This document shows positions 51,695-61,489 of a stretch of DNA of 64,000 nucleotides, piece by piece. A program made the position numbers and the translations under genes. The notes under the pieces were generated by a model that saw only the letters and a program-made list of their open reading frames with translations, ran no database searches and was not told the DNA's origin. Origin of the DNA: Fibrivirga algicola (GTDB lineage Bacteria; Bacteroidota; Bacteroidia; Cytophagales; Spirosomataceae); assembly GCF_011742925.1 (NCBI RefSeq), contig NZ_WAEL01000005.1, forward strand, positions 62,001 to 126,000, given 5' to 3'. Each line of letters opens with the position of its first letter. The first letter of the stretch is position 1.

Positions 51695-52183
51695 CTATTC
51701 TACTTCTGTCATGGAACGCCAGATGGATTTGGCGGCAGATTGCAAAAAACCGGGGCCTTCTGATTTACCCTGATTGAACTCCAGAACATAACCGTCGGGA
51801 TCAGATACGTAGAGTGTGGTGATGCCTGTTATCAAGCTTTGTTTTGATACTGCCACTCCCCGTTGCCGGAGCTGTTGTTCTGTTTGCTTCAACGAACTGA
51901 CAACCAGGGCCAGATTGGTACCGGCTGTTCGGCTGGCATCGGTACGGCCTTCGACCAGCCTGATCTGCTGGCCCCCACCGATGTCGAACCAGGCTTGTGA
52001 ATTGGCTATTCCACTGGGAACAGCTACTGGTTTTAGGCCAAGTACGTTATTGTAAAAAGGGATGCTAGCCCCCAGCGATTTGACCGGTAGCACTATGTGG
52101 CTATATCGTTGAATACCAAGCCGGCCTTGTGCGGCCGCACAGAGCGAAGCAAGCATAAGCAAGACCGTCAATCGTTGTTTCAT
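51695..52183 (-). CDS. Exported VOC-family protein
   Basis: 162 aa. A signal peptide (MKQRLTVLLMLASLCAAAQG) precedes a single vicinal-oxygen-chelate domain: YSHIVLPVKSLGASIPFYNNVLGLKPV, GGGQQIRLVEGR, LALVVSSLKQTEQQLRQRGV, TTLYVSDPDGYVLEFNQ. His in YSHIVL and Glu in VLEFNQ are plausible metal ligands. The fold includes glyoxalase, dioxygenases and fosfomycin-resistance enzymes; an exported version has no obvious substrate. It converges with the GH13 gene, with only 7 bases between stops. Confidence 0.85.
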   Translation of the reverse strand: MKQRLTVLLMLASLCAAAQGRLGIQRYSHIVLPVKSLGASIPFYNNVLGLKPVAVPSGIANSQAWFDIGGGQQIRLVEGRTDASRTAGTNLALVVSSLKQTEQQLRQRGVAVSKQSLITGITTLYVSDPDGYVLEFNQGKSEGPGFLQSAAKSIWRSMTEVE

Positions 52184-52308
52184 ACGTTGTATTCGTTTCG
52201 TTTGGCAAGTTACGGCCTGGTGGGGACGTCTTTGCTACTAATCAGCAATAGATAGATGCTAAAACAGGGTCCATTCGTTGCATGACGATGTCGTAAAATA
52301 ACGTATTA

Positions 52309-52325
52309 GCCCCGTAAGACGGGGC
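52309..52325. terminator. Small GC-rich hairpin
   Basis: GCCCCGT-AAG-ACGGGGC, a perfect 7-bp stem with a 3-base loop, in the interval after the GSP-synthase-like gene (minus strand) and ahead of the VOC gene. It may be the terminator of the GSP-synthase-like gene, although it lies 82 bases beyond that stop. Confidence 0.35.
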
Positions 52326-52406
52326 CTGCTATAACATAGCGAACGGCTGAAAGTTACGTCGATGAATGAGTTAGACCTTAGGGTTCGAATGTGGTAGTAG
52401 CAGCCG

Positions 52407-53573
52407 CTAGTCAACAATATGGCCTACAAACTGGGCGGTGTTGTCGATCACCGCTCCGCCGCGCCTGAAACCCAACCCGCATGCCTCGCCGGCGAAAAAG
52501 ACGCCTGCCTGATAGCGGTTTCCGGCTGCATCCTGTGGAAAATCAACGTATTGCTGGTAGATAGCTGGCTGGTCGCCATAGTCGCCATCAACGGCTTGAG
52601 TAACCTGCCCAGTGGCATCGAGCAGTCGAACGTTGGCCCCTTCGCGACCAAATAATACTTTCTCGACCGATGGCTTTCCGGGGAGCGGCTGCGTGGCTGT
52701 TTCGAGCAATAGTGGATGATCAGGGAAGAGCTCCCAAAGCACTTTCAGCATGTATTTCGACTGAAACAGCAGAGCGTAGGCTGGATTCATGATGACGACC
52801 TTCCGCTCGCGCACCAGTTGCGTTAGTATACCGGCCAGTTCGGGTTCGTCGTTGCCGATGTATTCCCAGGGGATGAGCTTGAACCAGAAATCGAAGCGGG
52901 TGAATGCGCCATTGTCGAACCGGTAAATGCCTTCGGTAGCCGAAAATTCAACCTCGTCGATGTAGGCGAAGGCCACCTCAAAACCGGCTTCGCGGGCGGC
53001 TTCGCCCAGTAGTGCTACATTGGCATCGTCTTCGGCAGAGTCGCGCATGGCCGACAGCAACAGCGTGGGTGTGAGGTCGGCATTTTGCGCCCTTATTTCC
53101 TCAAACTGAGCTACCAGCGCTTCAAAAACGGCGTTTACCTGCTGGCTTTCATCGAGCCCATTGGCTTTCAGGTGCGCGTACTGTACCACAGCCGTTTCGG
53201 GCAGGCAGGTAGCTGTGTCGGCATTAAATTCAATGAGTTTTACGGGCGTGTTATCGATGCCGCCTGCCAGATCGAAACGCCCATAGAGCAGGATGTTCCG
53301 ATCATCGTCCCAGGAATGACGGATGAGCTCGATCAGGTTAGCAGGAATACCCAGCTCAGCAAAGCGGTCCTGATCGATCACGTGCTGACCGGCCTCGACC
53401 AGCAGTTCGAACAGGCGATTGGCGGCTTCAGCATAAGCCATTGCCTGCTGCACGTTGAGTTGAACAACTTCGTTGGTGAGGTACGGCAGGGTATCGGTGC
53501 CCAGCATCCAGTCCCACCCGATTTGCCGCAACTGTGCATCGGGTGACTGGGGGAGGGGTTTAAGGGAGATCAT
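52407..53573 (-). CDS. Glutathionylspermidine synthase-family ATP-grasp protein (YgiC-like)
   Basis: 388 aa. It matches the GSP_synth C-terminal-type family: WDWMLGTDTLPYLTNEVVQL, LIRHSWDDDRNILLYGRFDLAGG, KLIEFNADTATCLPETAVVQY, WFKLIPWEYIGNDEPEL, and YALLFQSKYMLKVLWELFPDHPLLL, ending in QAGVFFAGEACGLGFRRGGAVI. The ATP-grasp fold ligates carboxylates to amines or thiols. The stand-alone form lacks the amidase domain of true glutathionylspermidine synthase, as in YgiC/YjfC. The gene upstream on the same strand encodes a YgiB-like lipoprotein, matching the ygiB-ygiC arrangement; a hairpin lies between them. The physiological substrate of this family is not settled. Confidence 0.87.
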   Translation of the reverse strand: MISLKPLPQSPDAQLRQIGWDWMLGTDTLPYLTNEVVQLNVQQAMAYAEAANRLFELLVEAGQHVIDQDRFAELGIPANLIELIRHSWDDDRNILLYGRFDLAGGIDNTPVKLIEFNADTATCLPETAVVQYAHLKANGLDESQQVNAVFEALVAQFEEIRAQNADLTPTLLLSAMRDSAEDDANVALLGEAAREAGFEVAFAYIDEVEFSATEGIYRFDNGAFTRFDFWFKLIPWEYIGNDEPELAGILTQLVRERKVVIMNPAYALLFQSKYMLKVLWELFPDHPLLLETATQPLPGKPSVEKVLFGREGANVRLLDATGQVTQAVDGDYGDQPAIYQQYVDFPQDAAGNRYQAGVFFAGEACGLGFRRGGAVIDNTAQFVGHIVD

Positions 53574-53613
53574 TTCGGTTTAATGTTTGTCGTTTGTGCG
53601 GTCCGCCGCTGCG

Positions 53614-53670
53614 GTTTGTGGTTGCGCTGCTACATAAGCGGTTGCGTAGAGTAGCAACGCAACCACAAAC
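53614..53670 (-). terminator. Long hairpin between the YgiB-like and YgiC-like genes
   Basis: Arms 53614-53633 and 53651-53670 match at 19 of 20 positions around a 17-base loop, and flanking sequence (CGTTTG / CAAACG) pairs further out with asymmetry. It starts about 26 bases after the YgiB-like stop codon (minus strand) and ends about 40 bases before the next gene's start. Confidence 0.55.
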
Positions 53671-53695
53671 ATCAAACGACAACCCACAAACTTAT

Positions 53696-54331
53696 TTATC
53701 CCGAAAAGCCACGTCCGCTAGAGCCACGGCTGAAGAAACCGCTGCGGCCACCCGACGGACGGCTGGTCACTACCCGCGATGAGGTGACAGTTCGGCCTAA
53801 TTGCTGCGAGCGATTATAGGTATTGGGGTTCGTGTAAAAGCCTGAGCTGTAGCGTTGTTCGTTATAACGCGGTGCCGTGCTACGCCCGATCATGTAGCCC
53901 AGACCACCCCACAGCAGTGCGTTGGCAAGGCCGTTGGAGTGATGCTGCCCATACGAACCGGGGTCATTGAAATACCGGCTTGTCGACGGGTCGTTCTGCA
54001 CCAGTTTCCGGGCTGCTTCTACACTCAGCGTATCGGCGTGGCCGTCTTTGTACTTCACAATGGCCCCCGACTGAGAGGGATCAGCCTCTACTTCGTCGGT
54101 AATTTTAAACTCGCCCGGAGCCGTTTCAGTAATGACCGAACGGACTCCTTTTTTAAAGGTAACGGTCTCTTGGGCGGGTCCATCGCCGTAGCTGCCCCCG
54201 GCTTCTTCAGACCGGTTGTTGCCGCAGCTTTGGAGCATCACTGTTCCATTTACCAGAGCGATGGTGAGCGTAGTGCTCAGTGTTATGTCTTTAACACGCC
54301 GTAACAGCGTGCCTTGCTTGAGTATGGTCAT
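53696..54331 (-). CDS. UPF0323/YgiB-like lipoprotein
   Basis: 211 aa from the ATG at 54331 (MTILKQGTLLRRV); a frame to 54472 would add 47 residues of non-matching sequence. The N-terminal hydrophobic segment ends at LQSC, a lipobox-like site, followed by a charged linker. The middle (VRSVITETAPGEFKITDEVEADPSQSGAIVKYKDGHADTL, then SRYFNDPGSYG) and a Gly-rich hydrophobic segment (LANALLWGGLGYMIG) lead to a Ser/Gly/Arg-rich tail (GRSGFFSRGSSGRGFSG), as in UPF0323/DUF1190 lipoproteins. These are found beside GSP-synthase-like genes, as here. The function is unknown; the exact subfamily is not certain. Confidence 0.7.
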   Translation of the reverse strand: MTILKQGTLLRRVKDITLSTTLTIALVNGTVMLQSCGNNRSEEAGGSYGDGPAQETVTFKKGVRSVITETAPGEFKITDEVEADPSQSGAIVKYKDGHADTLSVEAARKLVQNDPSTSRYFNDPGSYGQHHSNGLANALLWGGLGYMIGRSTAPRYNEQRYSSGFYTNPNTYNRSQQLGRTVTSSRVVTSRPSGGRSGFFSRGSSGRGFSG

Positions 54332-54483
54332 GAGTGTTAACGGCCTGTATACGTATACTAAACTACAATCAGCCAGTGCTGGTTGCAATCGCTTTTGGGC
54401 AGGCGGTTCCGGGGCTGGGCAAGCGTTAGTTGGGCGGGGTGAGTGGGGTTGAGCAACGTACCTGCTACTCAACCATGGATTTT

Positions 54484-54545
54484 TGTCATCCTGAAGATTT
54501 TGTCATTCCGACGTTAGAAGGGATGACAAAATCTTCAGGATGACA
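54484..54545 (-). terminator. 26-bp hairpin after uvrA with repeated TTTTGTCATYC core
   Basis: Arms 54484-54509 and 54520-54545 pair over 26 bp (one G-T) around a 10-base loop, 25 bases after the uvrA stop on the minus strand. Each arm contains the core TTTTGTCATYC twice. The same core occurs at 46867-46877. Confidence 0.6.
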
Positions 54546-54569
54546 GGCCTCTAGAGCCTAATGTCTGTG

Positions 54570-57473
54570 TTACCCCGCCAGTTCCATGGACAGGAACTTG
54601 CCGGTGTAGCTGCCTTTGGTTTTGGCAACTTTTTCGGGGGGGCCTTCGGCAATGATGGTGCCGCCTTTATTTCCACCTTCGGGGCCGAGGTCGATCACGT
54701 GGTCCGAGACTTTGATCACGTCGAGGTTGTGTTCGATCACCAGCACCGTGTTGCCTTTGTCGACGAGCTTTTGCAGCACGCCGAGCAGCAGGGCGATGTC
54801 CTGGAAGTGCAGGCCCGTGGTGGGTTCGTCCAGAATGTACATGGTCTTGCCCGTGTCTTTCTTCGACAGTTCTTCGGCCAGCTTCACCCGTTGTGCTTCC
54901 CCACCCGAAAGAGTCGTGGCGTGTTGACCTAGCGTGATGTAGCCGAGGCCCACATCGCTGAGGGTCTGGACTTTGCGGATGATCTTTGGCTGGCTCTGGA
55001 AAAATTCGAGTGCCTGCTCAACGGTCATGTCGAGCACGTCGGCGATGGATTTTCCTTTGAAACGTACCTCCAATGTTTCACGGTTGAAGCGCTTGCCTTT
55101 GCAGGTTTCGCAGGGTACGTGTACGTCGGGCAGAAACTCCATTTCGATCTTCTTCATGCCCGCGCCTTCGCAGTCTTCGCAGCGGCCGCCTTTCACGTTG
55201 AACGAGAAACGGCCCGGCTTATACCCCCGAATTTTGGCTTCCGACAGTTCGGCAAACAGCGTGCGAATTTCCGAGAACATACCCGTGTAGGTAGCCGGAT
55301 TCGAGCGCGGGGTACGTCCAATCGGCGACTGATCTACCTCGATGACCTTATCCAGAAACTCCAGCCCTTCCACGCTCTTGTGCGGCATCGGCTCGCGCTT
55401 CGACTTGTAGAAGTGCCGGTTCAGCACCGGGAACAGCGTATCGTGAATCAGCGATGATTTGCCGCTACCCGACACGCCCGTGATGCTGATCATGCGGCCA
55501 AGCGGCAGTTTCAGGGTAGCGTTTTTCAGGTTGTTACCTGTTGCGCCCTTGATGATCAGAAATTTACCGCTGCCTTTACGCCGTTCGGCAGGTACGTCGA
55601 TGTTCGTACGACCGCTGAGGTAATTGGCGGTGGTGCCGCCTTTCTGAATGAATTCGGCCGGCGTTCCGTAGCTCACCACCTGCCCGCCATGCCGCCCCGC
55701 GCCAGGACCAATATCCAGGATATAGTCCGACTCGAGCATCATGTCTTTGTCGTGCTCAACAACCAGCACGGTGTTGCCCAGATCGCGCAGGTTTTTCAGC
55801 GATTCAATCAGTTTTACGTTGTCGCGCTGATGGAGGCCGATACTTGGTTCGTCCATAATGTACAGTACGCCAACGAGTTGGGTGCCGATCTGCGTAGCCA
55901 GCCGGATACGTTGCGCTTCCCCGCCCGAGAGCGTTTTCAGCGACCGGTTCAACGTCAGGTAATCCAGCCCAATATCGACGAGGAAACCAATGCGCTTGCG
56001 AATTTCCTTCAGGATCTCTTTGGCAATCGTGTTCTGCCGGTCGGTCATCCGCGACTCTACGTCGACGAACCACTCGGCCAGTTCGGCGATGTCCATATTG
56101 GCCAGCTCGGAGATGTTCTTCTCGGCCACTCGGAAATACTGCGATTCCTTTTTCAGGCGCGCGCCGTTACATTCCGGGCAGGTGTTGACCACCAGAAAAT
56201 CGCGCAGCCATTCCTGGATCTTCTCAGAACCCGTTTCCTGCTGCCGTTTCAGAAAGTTAACAATGCCTTCGAACTTGAAATTGTAGTAGTCTTCGCCCGG
56301 ATGCTTCTTCGACGGAACCGCCGCTTCCTCTTCCGTACCATACATCAACACGTGCAACAGTTCGGGCGGGTATTTGCTGACTGGCGTGGTCAGGTTCATC
56401 TTGTATTTTTTCAGGATGACCTCCACTTCTTTGAAAAACCACAGTTCGCGGTATTCGCCCAGTGGCGCAATGGCCCCCCGGCTAATACTCAGTGACTTGT
56501 CGGGAATGACCGACTCTTCGGTAATCTCTTCTACCACGCCCAGGCCCTGGCAGACGGGGCACCAGCCGTAGGGCGAGTTAAACGAAAACGAGTTGGGCGA
56601 TGGCTCGTCATAGCTGATCCCCGATTCGGGGTCCATCAGGTTTTGCGAGAAGTAATGCAGCTTGTCTTTATAGTCGAGCACCTGGATGGCGCCTTTTCCC
56701 TGCTTCAACGCCGTAGCTACCGATTGGCTCAGTCGGAAACGATCCTCAAGCGTCGGAACCAGGCGGTCAATCACGATTTCGATGTCGTGCACCTTGTACC
56801 GGTCGACTTGCATCTTTGGCACAATATCCTGAATCGCCCCATCGACCCGCACTTTGGTGTAGCCAAGTTTGGCAATCTGCACGAACAACTCGCGGTAGTG
56901 TCCTTTCCGACCGCGTACCACCGGAGCCAACAGCGTTGTCTTCTTGTTAGCGTACTGTTCCAGCAGCGTATCCACAATCTGGTCCTGCGATTGGCGGATC
57001 ATTTTTCGACCCGTTACATACGAGTACGCTTCACCCGCACGGGCGTAGAGCAGACGCAGAAAATCGAAGATTTCGGTGGTGGTGCCAACCGTTGAACGCG
57101 GGTTTTTTGAGGTCGTTTTCTGCTCGATAGAAATTACCGGGCTCAAACCGTTGATTTTGTCAACGTCGGGCCGTTCCATATCGCCCAGAAAGGAGCGGGC
57201 ATAGGCCGAAAAGCTCTCCATGTACCGCCGTTGCCCCTCGGCGTAGATGGTATCAAACGCCAGCGACGACTTGCCCGATCCGCTGATGCCGGTGACGACA
57301 ACCAGTTTATTTCGGGGAATAGAGACGTCGATGTTTTTGAGGTTATGTTCACGGGCACCGAGCACGTCGATCTGCTCATAGCCGGTTAATTGTACGTCGG
57401 TCAGCGGTGAGCGATCCGACTGGGTCGATGGCTCGGCTGTTGGCGTAGTATGGGTTGTTTGTTGTTCCTGCGT
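54570..57473 (-). CDS. uvrA: Excinuclease ABC subunit A
   Basis: 967 aa from the GTG at 57473 ([11 protein letters not shown]), chosen because the longer frame to GTG 57524 would add a hydrophobic leader not seen in UvrA. Two ABC modules: Walker [10 protein letters not shown] and GVSGSGKSS, signature LSGGEAQR in each, and Walker B sequences [12 protein letters not shown] and [12 protein letters not shown]. Zinc-finger cysteines are seen in CPVCQGLG with CPECNGARL, and in CEDCEGAG with CETCKGKR. UvrA binds DNA damage with UvrB to start nucleotide excision repair. It stands alone: uvrB and uvrC are not in the window. A hairpin marks its end. A SOS-type operator is not evident. Confidence 0.95.
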   Translation of the reverse strand, partial: TQEQQTTHTTPTAEPSTQSDRSPLTDVQLTGYEQIDVLGAREHNLKNIDVSIPRNKLVVVTGISGSGKSSLAFDTIYAEGQRRYMESFSAYARSFLGDMERPDVDKINGLSPVISIEQKTTSKNPRSTVGTTTEIFDFLRLLYARAGEAYSYVTGRKMIRQSQDQIVDTLLEQYANKKTTLLAPVVRGRKGHYRELFVQIAKLGYTKVRVDGAIQDIVPKMQVDRYKVHDIEIVIDRLVPTLEDRFRLSQSVATALKQGKGAIQVLDYKDKLHYFSQNLMDPESGISYDEPSPNSFSFNSPYGWCPVCQGLGVVEEITEESVIPDKSLSISRGAIAPLGEYRELWFFKEVEVILKKYKMNLTTPVSKYPPELLHVLMYGTEEEAAVPSKKHPGEDYYNFKFEGIVNFLKRQQETGSEKIQEWLRDFLVVNTCPECNGARLKKESQYFRVAEKNISELANMDIAELAEWFVDVESRMTDRQNTIAKEILKEIRKRIGFLVDIGLDYLTLNRSLKTLSGGEAQRIRLATQIGTQLVGVLYIMDEPSIGLHQRDNVKLIESLKNLRDLGNTVLVVEHDKDMMLESDYILDIGPGAGRHGGQVVSYGTPAEFIQKGGTTANYLSGRTNIDVPAERRKGSGKFLIIKGATGNNLKNATLKLPLGRMISITGVSGSGKSSLIHDTLFPVLNRHFYKSKREPMPHKSVEGLEFLDKVIEVDQSPIGRTPRSNPATYTGMFSEIRTLFAELSEAKIRGYKPGRFSFNVKGGRCEDCEGAGMKKIEMEFLPDVHVPCETCKGKRFNRETLEVRFKGKSIADVLDMTVEQALEFFQSQPKIIRKVQTLSDVGLGYITLGQHATTLSGGEAQRVKLAEELSKKDTGKTMYILDEPTTGLHFQDIALLLGVLQKLVDKGNTVLVIEHNLDVIKVSDHVIDLGPEGGNKGGTIIAEGPPEKVAKTKGSYTGKFLSMELAG

Positions 57474-57595
57474 CACGTGTTGCTCATTGGCCCAAAGCAA
57501 TAGGGCTATTCTTAAGATCAACACCCAATCGAAAGGGGGAGTTTCCGGGCACTTTTATTTGTGCGCGATTGCCGTTCAGGTACGTTGACTGATGG

Positions 57596-58516
57596 CTACT
57601 TCGCCGATCCGGCCCCGTTTAGGAGTGCGCCTGCATTAAGGGTACCCGGGTCGGGCGGAGCAATGACGGTGGAACTGGGCTGGTTACCCATCACGTTTTT
57701 CAGCACCAATTCATACGACTCCGGCGTCACGCTGACGTCACCCCAGTATGGGTGATCAAGGGCCGCCAGCAGAAAAACCAGCAGACCGATCATGCCTGCC
57801 AGCAGGCCAGTCATGCGGGCATGAACCCAGAAGTTTTTCAGCGAGAAGTAATAGGAGGAAATCAGGGTGATAATGGCTCCGATCAGCACGACCGCCCATA
57901 ACACACCCGGCACGCTGCCCCGTACGGATTCAATTCGCTGGCGCCGCAGTTCAACCATGTTGTTGAAGGCACGCACAGCTTCGGTATGTATAATTTCCTG
58001 TCCCGTCGTTTCGGGTTCAGTAGTTAGCAGCTTCTCCTGAAAATCAGTCAGCAGCCCGGCCTCACCGTCGCTGATGCGCCCACGGCGCTGAATGGGCCAC
58101 GATTTGTTGATGATATAAGCAGTATAGTCTTTCAGCAACTGCCGAAGCTGTTGCTGCTCAGGTTGTTTATAGCCGCTCAGGTCACGGTATAGCACTGTTA
58201 TGGTGGCCGATTCGTTGGAGGCAATGGACGAAGCCTGCGAGAAATTGCTCCATGTAGCTACGGTTATCAGACCAAGTGTGAGGCCGTAAAGAACAGTGAC
58301 TGACGAGAAAAACCAGCCGATTGTGCCGTTGTCAAGCAGTAAGGCTAATTCGCTTCGATGAATACGACGATGAACAAAGCCAAGCCCGATCAGCGCGGGG
58401 ACTACGAATACCAAAACAGTGAGCAACCCGAAAAGCCAGGTCGGCAAATCATATAGCCAGAGCATAGGCAACAATACATCGTCGACCGAACGCCCGGTTT
58501 CATCGTTCGTCAGCAT
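57596..58516 (-). CDS. DUF4239-family membrane protein (bestrophin-like)
   Basis: 306 aa. Two N-terminal membrane helices (about 24-50 and 64-90), a cytoplasmic or periplasmic helical region with the motif WSNFSQASSIASNESATI and LYRDLSGY, and two C-terminal helices (about 208-230 and 238-258) ending before SVTPESYELVLKNVM. This is the DUF4239 pattern, related by fold to bestrophin-like channels, but no function is established. It is monocistronic on the minus strand. The C-terminal tail is Pro/Gly-rich and likely disordered. Confidence 0.82.
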   Translation of the reverse strand: MLTNDETGRSVDDVLLPMLWLYDLPTWLFGLLTVLVFVVPALIGLGFVHRRIHRSELALLLDNGTIGWFFSSVTVLYGLTLGLITVATWSNFSQASSIASNESATITVLYRDLSGYKQPEQQQLRQLLKDYTAYIINKSWPIQRRGRISDGEAGLLTDFQEKLLTTEPETTGQEIIHTEAVRAFNNMVELRRQRIESVRGSVPGVLWAVVLIGAIITLISSYYFSLKNFWVHARMTGLLAGMIGLLVFLLAALDHPYWGDVSVTPESYELVLKNVMGNQPSSTVIAPPDPGTLNAGALLNGAGSAK

Positions 58517-58642
58517 AGGTTCACGTAGCTATATCAACCCCAGGTTTGGGATGTAGGTACGTCACCTGTAGATACTACCCTTTCTGGCAGATGTTTCGTA
58601 AAGCGACTATGAGGGAGAAAGTAAGAGGTTCTGCGAGCAGGG

Positions 58643-59248
58643 CTAATGGGTGCCTCCGTAGATCAGTTCACCGGCTTTGATGGCTACTGTCAGGCGGTTG
58701 GCGGCAGGTGGAATAGGGCAGGCGTATCCTTCTTTGTAAGCGCAGTACGGATTATAGGCCTTGTTGAAGTCGAGTTCAAGCTTGCCATTCTGAATCTGCC
58801 CGGTCCGTATATCGAGATAGCGACCGCCACCATACGTTTCTTTGCCGGATGTGGCGTCGGTGAAGGGCAAAAACAGGTAGTCGCGGTACATGGGGTTGGT
58901 AGCCAGGCTCAGACTCCGGTAGATCGTCAGCTGGCACGGCTTACCATCGATCAAAAAAGAAAGGGTGGCGTAGGGTGCCTCTGCTGCGGTTTTGTTGGCC
59001 ATCGACGTGGGTAGGTCAACCGGCTTCGATCCCGGTAGGCGCTGAACAGTAGCTGTTACCCGGTAAGCGGAGTCGGCAGGGTAGAATCGAAGCAGATCTA
59101 CGGCTTCTTTTGTCTGTAACGGGCTACCTCCACTGCCAAGAAATTCAGCTTTGTAATGTTCGCGATGCTGTTTAATCGCCTGTTCATACGGCGACTGAGC
59201 AACGGCTGAAAGACGGAGCAGGCAAAAGAAGATAATGTATAGACGCAT
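58643..59248 (-). CDS. DUF1684-family exported protein
   Basis: 201 aa. A signal peptide (MRLYIIFFCLLRLSAVAQS) is followed by the DUF1684 pattern: LLRFYPADSAYRV, LSFLIDGKPCQLTIYRS, YRDYLFLPFTDATSG, GGGRYLDI, then LELDFNKAYNPYCAYKEGYACPIPPAANRLTVAIKAGE, whose Asp/Asn/Tyr/Cys residues are the family's best-conserved part. The domain is beta-rich; no biochemical role is known. It lies 81 bases after ftsI on the same strand, but nothing ties it to division. Confidence 0.87.
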   Translation of the reverse strand: MRLYIIFFCLLRLSAVAQSPYEQAIKQHREHYKAEFLGSGGSPLQTKEAVDLLRFYPADSAYRVTATVQRLPGSKPVDLPTSMANKTAAEAPYATLSFLIDGKPCQLTIYRSLSLATNPMYRDYLFLPFTDATSGKETYGGGRYLDIRTGQIQNGKLELDFNKAYNPYCAYKEGYACPIPPAANRLTVAIKAGELIYGGTH

Positions 59249-59329
59249 AGAGGTATGGGTTGTGCCAGTTTCAGCAGCTACGGTAAACCAGACGAAGCCT
59301 TTGTGGAACGGGTCTGATCCTGGTAGTCC

Positions 59330-61480
59330 TTACTGGTTGCCGGTTGTCTTCGCTGACGGACTCTGGGTTCCTTGTAAGGTCAGGGCGATGTCGCGGTTAG
59401 TGGTGAGGGCCTGGCCGGGTTCCAGCGACTGGCCAACGACTTTGCCGCGACCTTGTGCCGTAACGCGTAACCCCCGGTTTTCTAGCAGGGGTAAGGCATC
59501 GCGCAGGGCTAATCCGCGTACATCAGGCACTCGGTCTTTTCGGACGGGTACGCTTTGCCATGACCCACCTTCACTGCGACGTACCCACCCTTCGGCGGCG
59601 GGCTGGCTGTCGATGTTCAACTCATTGCCAATTGTATGCAGATCATCGGCGTAACCGGCGCTGGCCAGCATAGCCCCCGATCTGGCTGCTTTATTTTTCC
59701 GTACGCGCATGGGTGCGTGAATGTCAATGTCGTAGGCATAGATTCGATCGGCCACTTCTTTGAACACCGGTGCCGACACGCTACCCGCATACAGCAGGTT
59801 GACGTTTTCACCGTGTGGATTGTCGACCATTGTCAACACGCTGTATTTGGGTTTGTCGGCGGGGAAGTACCCAATAAAGGAGGTGTAATACCGGCCTTTC
59901 TGGTATAAGCCGTTCACTATTTTCTGGGCTGTTCCGGTCTTACCGGCAATCGAGTAATGCGGGTTCTGTACGTTGCGAGCCGTTCCGTGCGTGACCACTC
60001 CCTCCAGCATTCTCTTCACTAACCGAATGGTTTCAGGCTTTGCAATCGGGTTCGGCGACGCGTAAGGCTCCGTTTCTTCGATGACCTCACCGGCCAGTTT
60101 AATCTGCTTCACCAGCATAGGACGTACCCACTTGCCGTCGTTGGCAACGGCATTGTAAAACGTCAGCATTTGCAGGGGGGTAAGTTGCATCTCATAGCCA
60201 TACGACATAAATGTCAGCGACGTCTTGCTCCATCCTTTCATGTCGGGATTGCGCATCACCGGCGGCGCTTCACCCTTCATGTGAATCCCCGTTGGCCGGT
60301 TCAGGTGGAATTTGCGCAGGTATTGGCAATACAAATCGGGACGGGCATAGAAGTAACTCTGCATCATCAGGTGAATGCCGACGTTCGATGACTTCTCGAA
60401 TACTTGCTGCGCCGTGATGCTACCCGAAGCACCGCCTTTCGAATCGGCCACCTCAACGCCATGATACCGCACTGCATGATTGCCGGTGTGGATCATCTTT
60501 TCCGGATAAATTGCTTTCTCTTCCAGCAGGGCCATCATCGTGGCCAGTTTGAAGGTGCTGCCAGGGTCGGTACGGCCAGCCAGGGCGTGGTTGAAGTTTT
60601 CAACGTACCCATCCTCCTGCTTGGTCAGGTTGGCCAGTGCGCGGATTTCGCCCGTCTGCACATCCATCACGATCACGCACCCTTTGTCGGCATTGTAGTT
60701 GATCAGGGCCTTCTTCAGCGCTGTTTCGGCAATGTCCTGAAAATTTACGTCGAGGGTCGTGTGCAGGTCGAGACCAGCCTCCGGCTTCATGTCGGGCCCG
60801 TCATCAACGGGTTTTTTTACGCCGCCAGCCAGGATTTCGACCAGCCCAACGGCATTTTTTCCGGCCAAAACGGGCTGGAATGACGCTTCGAGGCCCATCT
60901 GCCCCTGCATGTTGCGCGGATTTAAATCGCCAACCGTTCGCAGGGCCATTTGCCCATACGGGTGGTAGCGTTCATAATAAGCCCGCAGGCCACCGCCCCG
61001 CGCCGACAGTTTTTTGGTAGCGCGGAAAAAAGGCCAGGTTAACATCTGCTGCCGTTCGTCGAACGAAATCCGACGGCGGTTGAGCAGAAGGTATTTTCGG
61101 TTGCTCTGCCGCGCCGCCCGAACCAGACTGGTATACTCTCGGGCCGATTTGTCGCGGAACATACCCGACAGCAACAGGCCCAGCGAGTCTACTTTACTGT
61201 TGAAATACGTGTCTTTGGCTACGCGCGGGTCGATACCCACTTCGTAAGTCGGCAGCGACGTGGCGAGCAGGCTCCCGTCGCGGGCATAGATGTCGCCACG
61301 TTTGGCCCGGATCGTATCCTGCCGAATCTGAAACCCTTCGATGCGATCATGCCAGTATTTGCCTTTAAAGGTGGCGAAATACTGCATATACACCAGCCGG
61401 GCAGTGATTGCTACCCCCAGCAATACCAGAAAATAGAAGGCGTGCCGTGACCGGATGAGGAATTCTTCTTTGATGTTCAT
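59330..61480 (-). CDS. ftsI: Septal peptidoglycan transpeptidase (PBP3) with PASTA domain
   Basis: 716 aa. One N-terminal membrane helix (about 13-32), the dimerisation domain (RGDIYARDGSLLATS, about 62-76, and LRTVGDLNPRN), then the transpeptidase domain with the three motifs S308-T-F-K311, S364-S-N366 and K514-T-G-T517. A C-terminal PASTA domain (about 632-700, VPDVRGLALRDALPLLENRG) is usual in Bacteroidota PBP3. It cross-links septal peptidoglycan with FtsW at division. It follows ftsL in the order rsmH-ftsL-ftsI, with an imperfect inverted repeat in the 96-base gap. murE and mraY, which normally follow, are not next; a DUF1684 gene follows instead. Confidence 0.93.
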   Translation of the reverse strand: MNIKEEFLIRSRHAFYFLVLLGVAITARLVYMQYFATFKGKYWHDRIEGFQIRQDTIRAKRGDIYARDGSLLATSLPTYEVGIDPRVAKDTYFNSKVDSLGLLLSGMFRDKSAREYTSLVRAARQSNRKYLLLNRRRISFDERQQMLTWPFFRATKKLSARGGGLRAYYERYHPYGQMALRTVGDLNPRNMQGQMGLEASFQPVLAGKNAVGLVEILAGGVKKPVDDGPDMKPEAGLDLHTTLDVNFQDIAETALKKALINYNADKGCVIVMDVQTGEIRALANLTKQEDGYVENFNHALAGRTDPGSTFKLATMMALLEEKAIYPEKMIHTGNHAVRYHGVEVADSKGGASGSITAQQVFEKSSNVGIHLMMQSYFYARPDLYCQYLRKFHLNRPTGIHMKGEAPPVMRNPDMKGWSKTSLTFMSYGYEMQLTPLQMLTFYNAVANDGKWVRPMLVKQIKLAGEVIEETEPYASPNPIAKPETIRLVKRMLEGVVTHGTARNVQNPHYSIAGKTGTAQKIVNGLYQKGRYYTSFIGYFPADKPKYSVLTMVDNPHGENVNLLYAGSVSAPVFKEVADRIYAYDIDIHAPMRVRKNKAARSGAMLASAGYADDLHTIGNELNIDSQPAAEGWVRRSEGGSWQSVPVRKDRVPDVRGLALRDALPLLENRGLRVTAQGRGKVVGQSLEPGQALTTNRDIALTLQGTQSPSAKTTGNQ

Positions 61481-61489
61481 CGCTCAATG

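Noticed and set aside
55689-56495. Long plus-strand frame of 268 codons opposite uvrA
   Set aside because: Shadow of uvrA; no start context, signal or domain.
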